Source: an uncultured Opitutales bacterium (GTDB lineage: Bacteria; Verrucomicrobiota; Verrucomicrobiia; Opitutales; Intestinicryptomonadaceae). Taken from it: a DNA stretch of 32,303 nucleotides. The notes beneath the pieces were generated by a model. It made no database searches and was not told the DNA's origin. It saw nothing but the letters and a program-made list of their open reading frames with translations. Below are positions 1 through 8,911 of this stretch, piece by piece. Within the stretch, counting starts at the first letter, position 1. Every line of letters starts with the position of its first letter. A program made the position numbers and the translations under genes. The DNA is taken from positions 1 to 32,303 of the forward strand of contig CALXLK010000017.1 in NCBI GenBank assembly GCA_944389175.1, in the 5' to 3' direction.

Positions 1-81
1 ACTTGTAGAATGCGGGGTGAAACTATGAAAGACAAATCTAAAAAATCAACCTATTCCACAACCTTTGGTATTGACCCCTAA
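1..81 (+). CDS. possible C-terminal fragment or 18-residue small ORF
   Basis: A plus-strand frame is open from the window edge to a TAA at 79-81. Its last 18 residues start at an ATG at 25 that has a Shine-Dalgarno-like GGGGTG five bases upstream. The peptide is lysine-rich (MKDKSKKS...FGIDP). It could be the end of a gene that starts outside the window, or a small ORF, or chance. The bidirectional hairpin at 161-201 would serve as its terminator, which mildly favours a real convergent gene. I do not recognise it. Confidence 0.2.
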   Translation, partial: TCRMRGETMKDKSKKSTYSTTFGIDP

Positions 82-160
82 TTTTGACAAGTGCCCGCGC
101 GCCGGCGGAGGGTCAAATACAAGTCGCTTGCGCCGCGATAAAAGCCGCATGCTTATTAAT

Positions 161-201
161 AAAAAAAGGAAGGACAACCCGGTGTGTTGTCCTTCCTTTT
201 T
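161..201. terminator. bidirectional intrinsic terminator after tRNA-Gly
   Basis: An 11-bp perfect stem (168-178 with 186-196) surrounds a 7-base loop. On the minus strand it is followed by seven T, and on the plus strand by five T. It closes the long minus-strand gene run just after tRNA-Gly and could also end a plus-strand gene entering from the left. Confidence 0.85.
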
Positions 202-204
202 ACT

Positions 205-280
205 TGGAGCGGGCGAGCAGGTTCGAACTGCCAACCTCAACCTTGGCAAGGTCGCGCTCTGCCAATTGAGCTACGCCCGC
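205..280 (-). tRNA. tRNA-Gly (anticodon GCC)
   Basis: The minus strand folds into a complete 76-nt cloverleaf. The acceptor stem is GCGGGCG/CGCCCGC, the D stem GCTC/GAGC, the anticodon stem CGACC/GGTTG with loop TTGCCAA (anticodon GCC), and the T stem GGCAG/CTGCT with loop TTCGAAC. The discriminator base is U73, as usual for bacterial tRNA-Gly, and the CCA end is encoded. It lies 33 bp downstream of the binding-protein gene in the same direction with no terminator between, so it may be processed from a long mRNA. Confidence 0.97.
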
Positions 281-313
281 ATCAAGTTAAATTATGCACT
301 GGATTGTGCCTTT

Positions 314-1192
314 TTACTTCGACAAGTCAAGCTCAAAAATGGACTTTTTTCGCGAATTTTCCGGCGCCGCGTAGAATTGTTTATCCTCTATACACTTGGC
401 AATGCGGTCGTCCAAAAGCACCTTGACAAAGGCCTTTACCTTGTTGATGTTCTCCGGCTTGAATACTACGTAAAAGGGCAAGGTCATCGGATAATCGCCG
501 CTTGATACGCTCTCCGAATCGGGCCTGAACGAATAGGCTTTCTTGTTGGCCGAAGTCTTTGAAACGGGCAAAACCTTGACGCCGTCTCCGTCTTTTACCT
601 TGCCGACAATCGCTATGGCCGAGTTGTTTGTGCGTATTGCGTTTATCGTGTCGGAACCGCTCGACATCATATCAACCCAAGTGCCGAGATTTGTGCCGTC
701 AAGTGCCATATGTTTAAAAACCTCAATAACCATATTGTCGGAATATGCCGTGGACATTGCCATTATATCGCGCAAATTTGCGTCGGTTACGCCGAGCTGC
801 TGCCACATCTTTGCGCGCGGATCGGCCTCGCGGGAATATACCTGCTTGAGCTGCCCGGTTGATATTTCCTCCATCGGGTTTACGTCGTTTACAATCACAA
901 GAGCCGCCTGATATGCAATGGGCATCGCCGTAAGACCCTCGGGCATTTTATTCCCGCGCGGAACTACAATTATGGCGACGTCGCACTTGTCCGCCATGAG
1001 CTCGGGCAGCGCCAGATACGTCCCCTTCATATCGAAGTCAACCCTTATGCCCGCCGCTTTCGCTATCAAGGCGACGTCCTTCTCTATGGCCGGGCCGAGA
1101 ATGTCGCTGCCGACAAGCCGCAACTTTTCGGCCGAAAAAACCGATACCGCACCAAATAGCAACACCGCTAATGTTATGGCTGTCTTTTTCAT
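314..1192 (-). CDS. exported PstS-like periplasmic substrate-binding protein
   Basis: This 292-residue protein begins with a Sec signal peptide (MKKTAITLAVLLFGAVSVFS, cleavage probably after the following Ala). The start at 1192 is preferred over an upstream TTG/ATG extension because GGAGAG sits about 7 bases before it and the signal peptide then begins at residue 1. The mature part has the look of a phosphate/molybdate-type binding protein: an early GSD segment, the DVAIIVVPRG strand, and a late hydrophobic segment near PFYVVFKPENINKVKAFV. No permease, ATPase or PhoU gene is nearby, so the ligand and partner are unknown. It is the last protein gene of the pyrH-frr-proB-sufT run, 37 bp after sufT. 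Family assignment is fairly sure; phosphate as ligand is only a guess. Confidence 0.75.
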   Translation of the reverse strand: MKKTAITLAVLLFGAVSVFSAEKLRLVGSDILGPAIEKDVALIAKAAGIRVDFDMKGTYLALPELMADKCDVAIIVVPRGNKMPEGLTAMPIAYQAALVIVNDVNPMEEISTGQLKQVYSREADPRAKMWQQLGVTDANLRDIMAMSTAYSDNMVIEVFKHMALDGTNLGTWVDMMSSGSDTINAIRTNNSAIAIVGKVKDGDGVKVLPVSKTSANKKAYSFRPDSESVSSGDYPMTLPFYVVFKPENINKVKAFVKVLLDDRIAKCIEDKQFYAAPENSRKKSIFELDLSK

Positions 1193-1229
1193 ATATGCTC
1201 TCTCCATTTCTATCGTTTCGTTCGCCATC

Positions 1230-1805
1230 TTAGGCCAACCCCAAAATCATACGGGCCTCCTCCGACATCATGTCCTGGTTCCACGGCGGATCCCACACAA
1301 TATTGACAACGGCCTCCCTAACTCCGGAAACGGCCTCAAGGCGCACCCGCAAATCGTCGGCAATCATCGGCCCCATTGAACACCCCGGCGCGGTAAGCGT
1401 CATATCGACATCCACCCTGCCGTTTTCGTCGGCCTCCAGCCTGTAAACGAGCCCCAAGTCCACTATGTTTACGGGAATCTCGGGATCGAACACCGTCTTT
1501 GCCGCAGCCCACAAGTCGTCTTCATTTACGGCGGACTTTTCAAATGCATACTCCCTCTTGGGCGTGGCCGTACCGCCATGCTGGGAATCTTCGCCGGCGC
1601 CCGGTTTGGGCTGCCGCTCAAGGCCGAGGACATCGGCATCCCAGGCGTCTATGCGCGCCATGCCAAACGTGCCCACAACCGTATAATTGCCGCCCAAATG
1701 GTGCGTTATGCGAACCTCGTTGCCCTTGGCAAGCACTACGTCAAGCCCCGAGGGAATCAACATCGCGTGAACGTCTCTTGAGAGTATAACCTTGTCTAAA
1801 ACCAT
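1230..1805 (-). CDS. sufT: SufT, Fe-S cluster assembly factor (MIP18/DUF59)
   Basis: The 191-residue protein has the two-part layout of long SufT: an N-terminal beta-rich segment (about 1-62), a variable linker (63-95), and a MIP18/DUF59 domain (about 96-190). Diagnostic motifs are DPEIPVNIVDLGLVY at 107-121, TAPGCSMG at 138-145 with the conserved cysteine, and WDPPWNQDMMSEEAR at 171-185. Members of this family help mature Fe-S proteins, usually in a suf operon. Here no suf genes are visible and it instead follows proB by 4 bp and precedes the binding-protein gene. Length and motifs match the family well. Confidence 0.9.
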   Translation of the reverse strand: MVLDKVILSRDVHAMLIPSGLDVVLAKGNEVRITHHLGGNYTVVGTFGMARIDAWDADVLGLERQPKPGAGEDSQHGGTATPKREYAFEKSAVNEDDLWAAAKTVFDPEIPVNIVDLGLVYRLEADENGRVDVDMTLTAPGCSMGPMIADDLRVRLEAVSGVREAVVNIVWDPPWNQDMMSEEARMILGLA

Positions 1806-1809
1806 ATCA

Positions 1810-2898
1810 TTACACCAGCGCCATATTGTCCCTGTGAACTACGACGTCTTTGTGGTCGCATTTGCCTGCTTTTTTGCGCATGCGCTCAAGCTGCTCTGAA
1901 CCTACTTCGGCAAGCCCGCGCGCCACCGGATGGCCGGTTCCGCTGTCTATAATTTCAACCATCTCGCCCTTGTCAAAATCGCCCGATATGGAAATCACCC
2001 CCGCAGGCAGCAGTGATCTGCCGTCTTCCCGAAGCGCCCTCGCGGCCCCGCTGTCCACCACGATCTTTTGGATCGTCTTGCCAAAATACGCAAGCCAGCG
2101 CTTTCGCGAACTCGATGGGTTCTTCCTGGCCACAAACTTGCTGCCCGGATTCTTGCCGTCGAGAATGTCTAACAAAACGTTTTCGTCGTCCCCGCGGGCT
2201 ATGTAGACGTCGCAACCGTTGCGCGTGGCAATCTCGGCTGCCTTGATTTTTGTTATCATTCCGCCAACCGCAGTCGCGCTTTGCGTTCCGCCAGCCATCG
2301 CCCTTATCTCCGGCGTTATGTTCTCTATGAGCTTGACGACGCGGCCAGTGCCAGCCATGTCAACAAGCCCCTTCGCAGTCGATAGTATCATCAGATCGTC
2401 GGCTTTAGCCAACGTCGACACCAGCGCGCTTAAAACGTCGTTGTCGCCGAATTTCATGTTCAATTCGGCGGCGCTGATGCAATCGTTCTCGTTGAGTATC
2501 GGCACGACCGAATTTTTTAGAAGCTCGTCTATCAATTCTCTAACCGACCCATAGCGGCTGAGGGAGTCGACGTCGTCGCGCGTGAGAAGAATCTGGGCCA
2601 CCGTTATGGAAAACGGGGCGAAAATTTCCGCCCACGTCTGAATCAAGGCTCCCTGCCCTACGGCCGCGCACATCTGAACCTTGCGAATGTTCTTCGGCCG
2701 GGATTTTAGCCCCAGCTTCCCCATTCCCAGCCCCACCGCGCCGGAACTTACAAGGATAACCTCAATGCCGCGCCTCTTTGCCTCGGCAACCTGCGCGCAG
2801 AGCGACTTCATCTTGCCTATTTCAAGACAACCGACGCCTGATGTCAGAACGCCGGTGCCTATCTTTACGACAATCCGCCTCTTTCGAGCATCGCCCAT
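1810..2898 (-). CDS. proB: glutamate 5-kinase
   Basis: ProB phosphorylates L-glutamate to gamma-glutamyl phosphate, the first step of proline synthesis. The 362-residue protein has the amino-acid kinase fold: VVKIGTGVLT near the start binds nucleotide, VSSGAVGLGM and NENDCISAAE lie in the substrate region, FGDNDVLSALV is the family signature, and AVGGMITKIKAAEIA precedes the nucleotide loop. A C-terminal PUA domain (about 265-355, PAGVISISGDFDKGEMVEI) makes it the full-length form. ATG at 2898 lies 1 bp beyond the frr stop codon, so the two are translationally close. No proA or proC is visible. The pyrH-frr-proB order supports an operon. Confidence 0.96.
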   Translation of the reverse strand: MGDARKRRIVVKIGTGVLTSGVGCLEIGKMKSLCAQVAEAKRRGIEVILVSSGAVGLGMGKLGLKSRPKNIRKVQMCAAVGQGALIQTWAEIFAPFSITVAQILLTRDDVDSLSRYGSVRELIDELLKNSVVPILNENDCISAAELNMKFGDNDVLSALVSTLAKADDLMILSTAKGLVDMAGTGRVVKLIENITPEIRAMAGGTQSATAVGGMITKIKAAEIATRNGCDVYIARGDDENVLLDILDGKNPGSKFVARKNPSSSRKRWLAYFGKTIQKIVVDSGAARALREDGRSLLPAGVISISGDFDKGEMVEIIDSGTGHPVARGLAEVGSEQLERMRKKAGKCDHKDVVVHRDNMALV

Positions 2899-2899
2899 A

Positions 2900-3460
2900 C
2901 TATACTTTCTTGAGGTCTGCCTCTTTGTTTTCGAGCATCGTATTTACTTCGGCTATGCTCTTGTCGGTAATCGTCTGGATTTCTTTTTCAAATTTTTTGA
3001 GGTCGTCTTCCGTCGCCCCGCCTGCCTTCTGAAGCTTTTTGACAGCGTCTATGCATTCGCGGCGCACATTGCGTATTCTAACCCTGCCCTGCTCGGCCAT
3101 TTCGCGGCATATCTTTGCAAGCTCTGCGCGGCGCTCGCCCGAAAGAGCCGGTATCGGACAGCGGACAGCCTCGCCCATGACGGCGGGCGTGAAGCCGATA
3201 TTGGCGGCAAGTATGGCCTTTTCGACGTCCTTGAGAATGCTCTTATCCCAAGGCTGAATCCTGATTGTGGAACTGTCGGGCGTGGTTATGGCGGCTATGT
3301 CGCGCAGGCGGCTGGTCGTCCCGTACGCCTCGACCATTACGTTTTCCACCATGCCCGGGTTTGCCTTGCCCGTGTTTACCGTTTCAAATTCCTTTCCCAC
3401 GTACTCGACCGCTTTTTTCATGGTCGCCGTGGCGTTCTTGAGTTCTGAAGATATATCCAT
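2900..3460 (-). CDS. frr: ribosome recycling factor
   Basis: RRF splits post-termination ribosomes together with EF-G. The 186-residue length is standard (about 185). The coiled three-helix arms are evident, and family signatures include VNTGKANPGMVENV near the N-terminus, ITTPDSSTIRIQPWD in the middle, IPALSGERRAELAK, and VRIRNVRREC followed by a charged C-terminal helix. It lies 23 bp downstream of pyrH, the order seen in most bacteria, and 1 bp upstream of proB. ATG at 3460 gives the normal start; an A/G-rich stretch precedes it. Confidence 0.97.
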   Translation of the reverse strand: MDISSELKNATATMKKAVEYVGKEFETVNTGKANPGMVENVMVEAYGTTSRLRDIAAITTPDSSTIRIQPWDKSILKDVEKAILAANIGFTPAVMGEAVRCPIPALSGERRAELAKICREMAEQGRVRIRNVRRECIDAVKKLQKAGGATEDDLKKFEKEIQTITDKSIAEVNTMLENKEADLKKV

Positions 3461-3483
3461 TTTTGTGCCTTTCTTTTAAAATG

Positions 3484-4197
3484 CTATGAAACTATCGTGC
3501 CTATGTGCTGCCCCTCGACGGCCTTTTTAATATTGCCGGCGCCGCCCATGTCAAAGACTATAATCGGAATCTTGTTGTCCATGCACATGGAAAATGCGGT
3601 TGAATCCATGACGGCCAGGCGCTTCTCGATTGCGTCCATGTAGCTGAGCGTATCGTACTTGACCGCGTCGGGAAATTTTTTCGGATCCTTGTTGTAAATG
3701 CCGTCGACTTTCGTCGCCTTGAGTATGCAGTCGGCGTTGATCTCGCTTGCCCTCAGCGCCGCCGTTGTATCGGTCGAAAAGTACGGATTGCCCGTACCTG
3801 CGACAAAAATGACAACCCTGCCCTTTTCCAAGTGTCTGACCGCCCTGCGCACTATAAACGGCTCCGCCACTTTCTCCATGGGAATAGCCGTCTGCACCCT
3901 GACGGGCACGCCCTCCTTCTCGAGCGCATTCATAAGCGCCAGGCCGTTGATGACGGTGGCCAGCATACCCATGTAGTCGCCAGTCGTCCTGTCGACGCCA
4001 GACTTCGCCCCCGATAGCCCCCTGAAAATATTTCCGCCGCCTACAACCAGGCATATCTGCACCCCGAGCGAATGTATCTGCTTGAGCTCGACAGCCAACT
4101 TCTTAAGTATTGCGCTATCGAGGCAGTCGCCGTTCTTTACGTCTTTGAGCGCTTCACCGCTCAACTTCAATACAATCCGCTTATATTTTAAACTCAT
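3484..4197 (-). CDS. pyrH: UMP kinase
   Basis: PyrH makes UDP from UMP. The 237-residue protein has the amino-acid kinase fold with [13 protein letters not shown] at the N-terminus, [10 protein letters not shown], the [15 protein letters not shown] signature, [17 protein letters not shown], and [19 protein letters not shown] near the UTP/ATP site. I chose ATG at 4197; GGAG lies only about 3 bases upstream, which is tight. An in-frame TTG at 4206 would add MEA and overlaps that GGAGG, so it is less likely. It begins the pyrH-frr-proB-sufT block, 73 bp after the M16 peptidase stop. That gap has a GC-rich hairpin but no minus-strand T-run, so read-through from upstream is likely. Confidence 0.96.
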   Translation of the reverse strand: MSLKYKRIVLKLSGEALKDVKNGDCLDSAILKKLAVELKQIHSLGVQICLVVGGGNIFRGLSGAKSGVDRTTGDYMGMLATVINGLALMNALEKEGVPVRVQTAIPMEKVAEPFIVRRAVRHLEKGRVVIFVAGTGNPYFSTDTTAALRASEINADCILKATKVDGIYNKDPKKFPDAVKYDTLSYMDAIEKRLAVMDSTAFSMCMDNKIPIIVFDMGGAGNIKKAVEGQHIGTIVS

Positions 4198-4270
4198 CGC
4201 CTCCAATAAAACAGAATTGAGCGTCTTTTTTCAACTCTTTTTTGGGGCGGCGCGCCCGATTTTACCGCGC

Positions 4271-7078
4271 CTATTCTTTGGGGTTAACCGTAAATTGCGA
4301 CGGCACCTGATTGAATATCTGGCGCGCGAGATTGCGCACGTCGGAGAGGCTTATCCGATTGTACGTGCTGGTTCGGTTTTCGGCCATGGTTATCTCTATC
4401 GGATACGCCTGCGACTTCGCCATGACGACGTTCAACCAATATCTGTTGCTGCGCTCAGCCTTCTTTAGCGACTTTATAATCGGCGTCTTGGCGCGCTGAA
4501 ACTCGTCCTCGGAAATATTTTCTACGAGCTTGCGCCCGCATTGGTACAACTTGCCCATTATTTCGGAATTGTATTCCGGCGCGACGAGCGTCCCGGCTGT
4601 TATGAAGCCGAAATTGTCAAACCAAATCGCCGTCGAATAGGTCGAGCCAGGGCTGTAAACATTGCCGTTTGACTCGCGCAAATCCTTGCGCAAAACGTCG
4701 TCGAGTATGGCGCTTAGCATAGTGGCAACGCGCATTTTATACGTGTCGGTGCCGAACGATGCGTTCCAAATGACGCAGGCGACCGAACGGGAATCGTCGC
4801 TTGTCGACGTGTACGTCTGGGAGACGCTGTTGTTGGAAAGCCCCAGTGTCACCCCGTAGTATCCGGGCTCCAAAACCGAATTGCGCGCGGGCATGCTCCC
4901 GAATGTCTCAGAAACGGTCGCAAGAATTTGATCCTCGTCGAAATCGCCCACTATCGATATTTCCAGATAGCCGTTTCGCAAAATCGGCCCGAGCCAATCC
5001 GCAAAATTCTGCATGTTGTACATCAAAAAATTCTCGTAGCTGCCCGGCACTTTAGCGACATTGCCAACCATTAAAGAATTAACCATGTACCTCATGCGCT
5101 CCACGGGATCGGTGTTGTACTTTTTGTAAAACACCTCGGCGTAGTTTCTGACATTTGATATGGCGTCGGCGCGGAAGCCCGAATCGGCGACGACAGTAGC
5201 CGCGTAGCGGACGAGATCCCGGCTAAATTTCGTGTTGCTCGAACCGTTCATCGTCAGGCTCGAGTTGTTCAGCGACACCGCAAGCGACATCTTCATCAGG
5301 TTTATCGCCGCATTTATCTGGCTTGCCGTCTGGTACTTCGTCCCGCCGTAAAGCAGCGCATTGGCCGCGACCGCATATTCGGGCCTGTCGACGGGAACGT
5401 CGAAAATGCCCCTGCCTATGCTCACGTTCAACAAAACCTCGTCCTTGGAAAAATCCGTCTTCTTAAGATTGAGCGCGACGCCGTTGGCAAATTTTATCTG
5501 CGTTATGCCGAGCTTTTCGTTGAACGTTTTCGAAAGTATCGACGCCGTATTCTTAAACTGCGTATATTTCAGCTTCGATACCGCAAATTTTTCTGCCGAG
5601 TACGTCGTTTTAAGGGCGTTTGCGTACAGCGGCTCGACGGCCTTAGCCTGCTGGCCGTCCGGCGGCGTGTCGGCGTCGGCCAAGAACATCACGGCCCTGC
5701 TCTTCTTTACTATCTTATCCAGCAATCGCTGCAACTGTTCAGGCGTGCAATTTTCGTAGAATTGGCTCGTCAAGCGCAGATCCTCCTCGGGGGAAACGAA
5801 TGTGAGGGAATCGGAAAACGACGAAACAATCTCGTTGACAAGGGCTGCGTTCTTGCGCGTAGATTTCCCCTTGACGGCGCTCTCCAGCATTTGCAATACC
5901 TTCGTCTTTGCGTTGTCGACCTCCTCCTGGGATATGGTTCCAATGCTCAGGTACTGGCGCAACACCTCTTCGGCGGCCGCCCCCCAGCCGTTGGCGGGCG
6001 CGTCGCAGGAAATTGTAAACATAAACGCCTTCCCGCAGAAATTGTAGTAGGAAGCCCCGCCGCCTGTGATCTTGGCATTGGGAGCGTCGGCTATGCGCCT
6101 GATTCGGGCGTCGAGAATATAGCAGAGGAGGTTGAGCCTGTCGCTCTCGGCGCGCGCCTCAAGGCTGTCGACATCCATGTCGGTTTGGCGCGAAAACACC
6201 AGAGAGGCCGAAGCGCCGCGCAAATTCGGCGCCGAAACGGAACCGTATTCTATGTCGAGCTTCTCGCCGCCGATTGCCGACGGGCGGACCTCAAGCTTTC
6301 CCGCCTGAGCCGGGCGCGGATCGGCCTCCGGAGCCTTAAAATCCGCAAAATACTTCTGCGCCTTTTCGAATATGGCCTCGGGCTCGACATCGCCCACCAC
6401 GACAAGCACCATGTTATCCGGGCGGTAGTTTTGGCGGTAAAATTTTACAAAGTCGTCGCGGTTTACCTTTTTTATCACATTTTCGAGGCCGATCGGCATG
6501 CGTTTGTCAAAATTAAGCCCCTTTAAAGCCGCCTCAATTTCCCCCACTATCATGCGGTATTCCGGCGTGTTGCGCGAATCAAGCTCGGCCAATATGACGC
6601 TGCGCTCGTTGTCGATGGCGCTCTGCTCGAAGTCCACATACCCGGCGTAATCGCGCATCAAGAGCATGCTCTCGTCTATAATCTTGTCGGAAACGTCGGG
6701 CAACTCAAGCTCGTAAACGGTCTCCGCAAAACTCGTATGCGCGTTGGTGTCGCTGCCGAACCCCATCCCAAGCCGCTGAAAATATTCCGTCATCTGCCCC
6801 GACGGGAAGTGCTTGGTGCCGTTAAAGGCCATGTGCTCTATAAAATGCGCTATCCCGCGCTCGTTCTCATATTCAAAAAGCGAGCCCGCCTTTACGAGCA
6901 ATCTCATAGAACAGCGTTTGGGCGGCTCGGCATTCTTAAAGACGGCTACGGTAAAACCGCTTTCGAATTTCTTTATCTTCAAGTTTTCGTCGGCCTTTAC
7001 GCCTTCGGCCGCAAGGGCCGCAGATGAGAGAGCAACAGTTGCCATAAACAATGCCAAAATACTTTTTATAAAACTCAT
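4271..7078 (-). CDS. exported M16 family zinc metallopeptidase
   Basis: This 935-residue protein carries a signal peptide (MSFIKSILALFMATVALSSA, with cleavage near ALA-AEG), so it acts in the periplasm. The inverted zinc motif HFIEH is at residues 78-82, inside ERGIAHFIEHMAFNGTKHFP. A third ligand is expected in NERSVILAE at about 157-165. The size fits a full pitrilysin/PqqL-like enzyme with two catalytic-fold halves, the second (about 500-935) lacking the HxxEH motif as usual. The family degrades short peptides inside a closed chamber; the substrate here is unknown. It starts 12 bp after the methyltransferase stop in the same direction. ATG at 7078 is followed at once by the signal peptide, supporting this start. 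Confidence 0.93.
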   Translation of the reverse strand: MSFIKSILALFMATVALSSAALAAEGVKADENLKIKKFESGFTVAVFKNAEPPKRCSMRLLVKAGSLFEYENERGIAHFIEHMAFNGTKHFPSGQMTEYFQRLGMGFGSDTNAHTSFAETVYELELPDVSDKIIDESMLLMRDYAGYVDFEQSAIDNERSVILAELDSRNTPEYRMIVGEIEAALKGLNFDKRMPIGLENVIKKVNRDDFVKFYRQNYRPDNMVLVVVGDVEPEAIFEKAQKYFADFKAPEADPRPAQAGKLEVRPSAIGGEKLDIEYGSVSAPNLRGASASLVFSRQTDMDVDSLEARAESDRLNLLCYILDARIRRIADAPNAKITGGGASYYNFCGKAFMFTISCDAPANGWGAAAEEVLRQYLSIGTISQEEVDNAKTKVLQMLESAVKGKSTRKNAALVNEIVSSFSDSLTFVSPEEDLRLTSQFYENCTPEQLQRLLDKIVKKSRAVMFLADADTPPDGQQAKAVEPLYANALKTTYSAEKFAVSKLKYTQFKNTASILSKTFNEKLGITQIKFANGVALNLKKTDFSKDEVLLNVSIGRGIFDVPVDRPEYAVAANALLYGGTKYQTASQINAAINLMKMSLAVSLNNSSLTMNGSSNTKFSRDLVRYAATVVADSGFRADAISNVRNYAEVFYKKYNTDPVERMRYMVNSLMVGNVAKVPGSYENFLMYNMQNFADWLGPILRNGYLEISIVGDFDEDQILATVSETFGSMPARNSVLEPGYYGVTLGLSNNSVSQTYTSTSDDSRSVACVIWNASFGTDTYKMRVATMLSAILDDVLRKDLRESNGNVYSPGSTYSTAIWFDNFGFITAGTLVAPEYNSEIMGKLYQCGRKLVENISEDEFQRAKTPIIKSLKKAERSNRYWLNVVMAKSQAYPIEITMAENRTSTYNRISLSDVRNLARQIFNQVPSQFTVNPKE

Positions 7079-7090
7079 AGTCTCTTTGCC

Positions 7091-7825
7091 TTAAAATTTT
7101 TTTACAACTCTAAAAATGCAATTATCGGAAAATTCCAAGACCTTACTAGACTCCCTGGCTATCTGACTGCGCCCGGCCTTGAATTGTTCCGAAAAACCGA
7201 CCTTCTCAAGCGCCGCCGAAACTTCGGCATCGGAAGGCGAATGTATGAAAATATTGCCGTGGTCTCCGGCGTAAAAAATATCGCCGTATTCGTCCAAAAG
7301 CGGATTTTGGCTTCCGCTTGCCCATTGCTTTTGCTCGGCCTGCCAATATTGGGCGTGTTCGGGAACGTCCCTTTCGTGCGTGGTAAAGATAAATACGCCG
7401 CCCGGCTTGAGCACCCTGTATATTTCCCTGAGAGCCTTTAATCGCCGCGCCCGGCGCGGTATCTGCATCAATCCGTTAAAGGCAAACACCACGGCCTCAA
7501 ACGCCGAAGATTCAAAACATATGCGCGTTGCGTCGCACACCTTAAACTCAAGAGACAGCCCCCTGGAAAGGGCTATTTTTTCGGCGGCCTCGACCATCTC
7601 AGGGGAAAAATCCGTCGCGACCACGCCGCCGTAGCCCATGCCCGCCATGGCGTTGGCAACGCGCCCGGCCCCGCAGCCAAGCTCCAAGACGCGCGCGTCT
7701 TTGCTGATGTATTTTTCAATCAAGATTCTCTCGGACTCCCACAGCCCGACATCCTCGGCGGCGCGCGCATAGTCTGCTACGACCCTCGGGTTTTGAAAAT
7801 AACTCTTTACTGTTTCCGAATCCAT
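7091..7825 (-). CDS. class I SAM-dependent methyltransferase
   Basis: The 244-residue protein has a standard Rossmann methyltransferase core. Motif I is VLELGCGAGRVANAM, which binds S-adenosylmethionine; motif II is VVATDFSPEMVEAA, and a post-motif is YRVLKPGGVFIFTTHERD. The substrate cannot be told from sequence. I start at ATG 7825 (MDSETVKSYF). The open frame runs back to 7978, but that extension is the antisense-phase shadow of ribD, is Arg-rich, and lacks family similarity. With this start the gene overlaps the end of ribD by 19 bp, so translation is probably coupled. It lies between ribD and the M16 peptidase in the same operon. Confidence 0.9.
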   Translation of the reverse strand: MDSETVKSYFQNPRVVADYARAAEDVGLWESERILIEKYISKDARVLELGCGAGRVANAMAGMGYGGVVATDFSPEMVEAAEKIALSRGLSLEFKVCDATRICFESSAFEAVVFAFNGLMQIPRRARRLKALREIYRVLKPGGVFIFTTHERDVPEHAQYWQAEQKQWASGSQNPLLDEYGDIFYAGDHGNIFIHSPSDAEVSAALEKVGFSEQFKAGRSQIARESSKVLEFSDNCIFRVVKKF

Positions 7826-8910
7826 AACGGGTATCCGCGCCGCAGCGTATCGCCGCCGAGGCGCGCCTCCTCCACTAATTTTATGTCGAAATATTTTTCC
7901 GAAAACGCATCGAGGCCGCAGCCAAAAGTTTCCCCGCTTTGATAGCCGAATACGTAGTCGGCCGCGCGGCTGCGGCATATGCTTTCAAATAGGCCTGCGC
8001 CCCCCTCGATAAAGACGGAACATATGCGCTCCCGATAAAGCCCGCGCTTGAGCAAGTTCCAAAAAGCAGGCGAATCTTTCGGCGCGTCTATGTGCATGAG
8101 CGCCGCGCCCAGAGTTTCGATTTTCCGGCGCGCGGCCTCGGAGGACTCCCCGCTGCAGACTACGCGCGTGCAGTTTTTGAATGAGTCGCCAAATACGTTG
8201 AAAGCCGACAGGTCGTCGAAATCGGCGAGGCGCGCGCTCGCGTCGAATATCAGCCGCAGCGGGCACGACAGCTCCCCGCCTGCAAGCCTGCGCGTAAGCC
8301 TCGGATTATCCGAAAGCAAAGTTCCAAAACCGACGCCTATCGACTGGAAGAGAGAGCGCCACTTCATTGTGTCGGCGCGCGCAGAGTCGCCGGAGACGCG
8401 CGTAGGCTCGCCGCGGCGGCGCGTAAGCTTCCCGTCTTTTGAAACGGCGAATTTTATGGCAAGCAGCGCCTCCGAGCTTACAATATTTTTATTGAATATG
8501 AAGTTGAGCTCTCTCGCCTGGGATTCGAGAACGCCGCAGCGCGACTTTACGCCCCTGCTGGCCAAATAGGGCCAGGCTCTTCCCCTGTGCAGCGGGTTCG
8601 GATCTTCGCACGCGGCCACGACCTCGGATATTCCCGCGCTGCAAATTGCCTCGCAACAGGCTCCGGTGCGCCCATGCGTCGAACAGGGCTCGAGGCTCAC
8701 ATACATCGTCGCCCCGGGCGCGCTAAAGTTTACATGGCTTAGGCAATCCTTTTCGGCGTGCGGTAGGCCGTCGGCGTGGTGGTACCCCTCCGCGATAATT
8801 CGGCCGCCCTTTACCAGGACTGCGCCCACCATCGGGTTTGGAGCGGTCTTGCCCCAGGCCTTCTGAGCCAGCTGCAAGGCCCTGGCCATGTAAAATTCGT
8901 CATCGGGCAT
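7807..8910 (-). CDS. ribD: bifunctional riboflavin deaminase/reductase RibD
   Basis: RibD carries out the second and third steps of riboflavin synthesis: deamination of the diaminopyrimidine, then NADPH reduction of the ribosyl side chain. The 367-residue chain has an N-terminal zinc deaminase (about 1-145) with NPMVGAVLVKGG, HAE at 51-53, and PCSTHGRTGAC (zinc cysteines 76 and 85). A C-terminal reductase (about 150-365) shows KFAVSKDGKL, GVGFGTLLSDNPRLT and FIEGGAGLFESI. The usual GRTPPC is GRTGAC here, a mild change. ATG at 8910 is 1 bp after the upstream stop and gives the normal family start; an upstream TTG at 8946 is less likely. No other rib genes are in view. Confidence 0.94.
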   Translation of the reverse strand: MPDDEFYMARALQLAQKAWGKTAPNPMVGAVLVKGGRIIAEGYHHADGLPHAEKDCLSHVNFSAPGATMYVSLEPCSTHGRTGACCEAICSAGISEVVAACEDPNPLHRGRAWPYLASRGVKSRCGVLESQARELNFIFNKNIVSSEALLAIKFAVSKDGKLTRRRGEPTRVSGDSARADTMKWRSLFQSIGVGFGTLLSDNPRLTRRLAGGELSCPLRLIFDASARLADFDDLSAFNVFGDSFKNCTRVVCSGESSEAARRKIETLGAALMHIDAPKDSPAFWNLLKRGLYRERICSVFIEGGAGLFESICRSRAADYVFGYQSGETFGCGLDAFSEKYFDIKLVEEARLGGDTLRRGYPLWIRKQ

Positions 8911-8911
8911 T

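Noticed and set aside
4230..4262. GC-rich hairpin between the M16 gene and pyrH as a terminator
   Set aside because: No T-run follows it on the minus strand, the direction of the genes.
5762..6526. 254-codon plus-strand open frame opposite the M16 peptidase
   Set aside because: It is the antisense shadow of a clearly assigned gene with zinc motif and signal peptide.
7826..7978. 51-codon N-terminal extension of the methyltransferase
   Set aside because: It lies within ribD in another frame, is Arg-rich and is not part of the methyltransferase fold.
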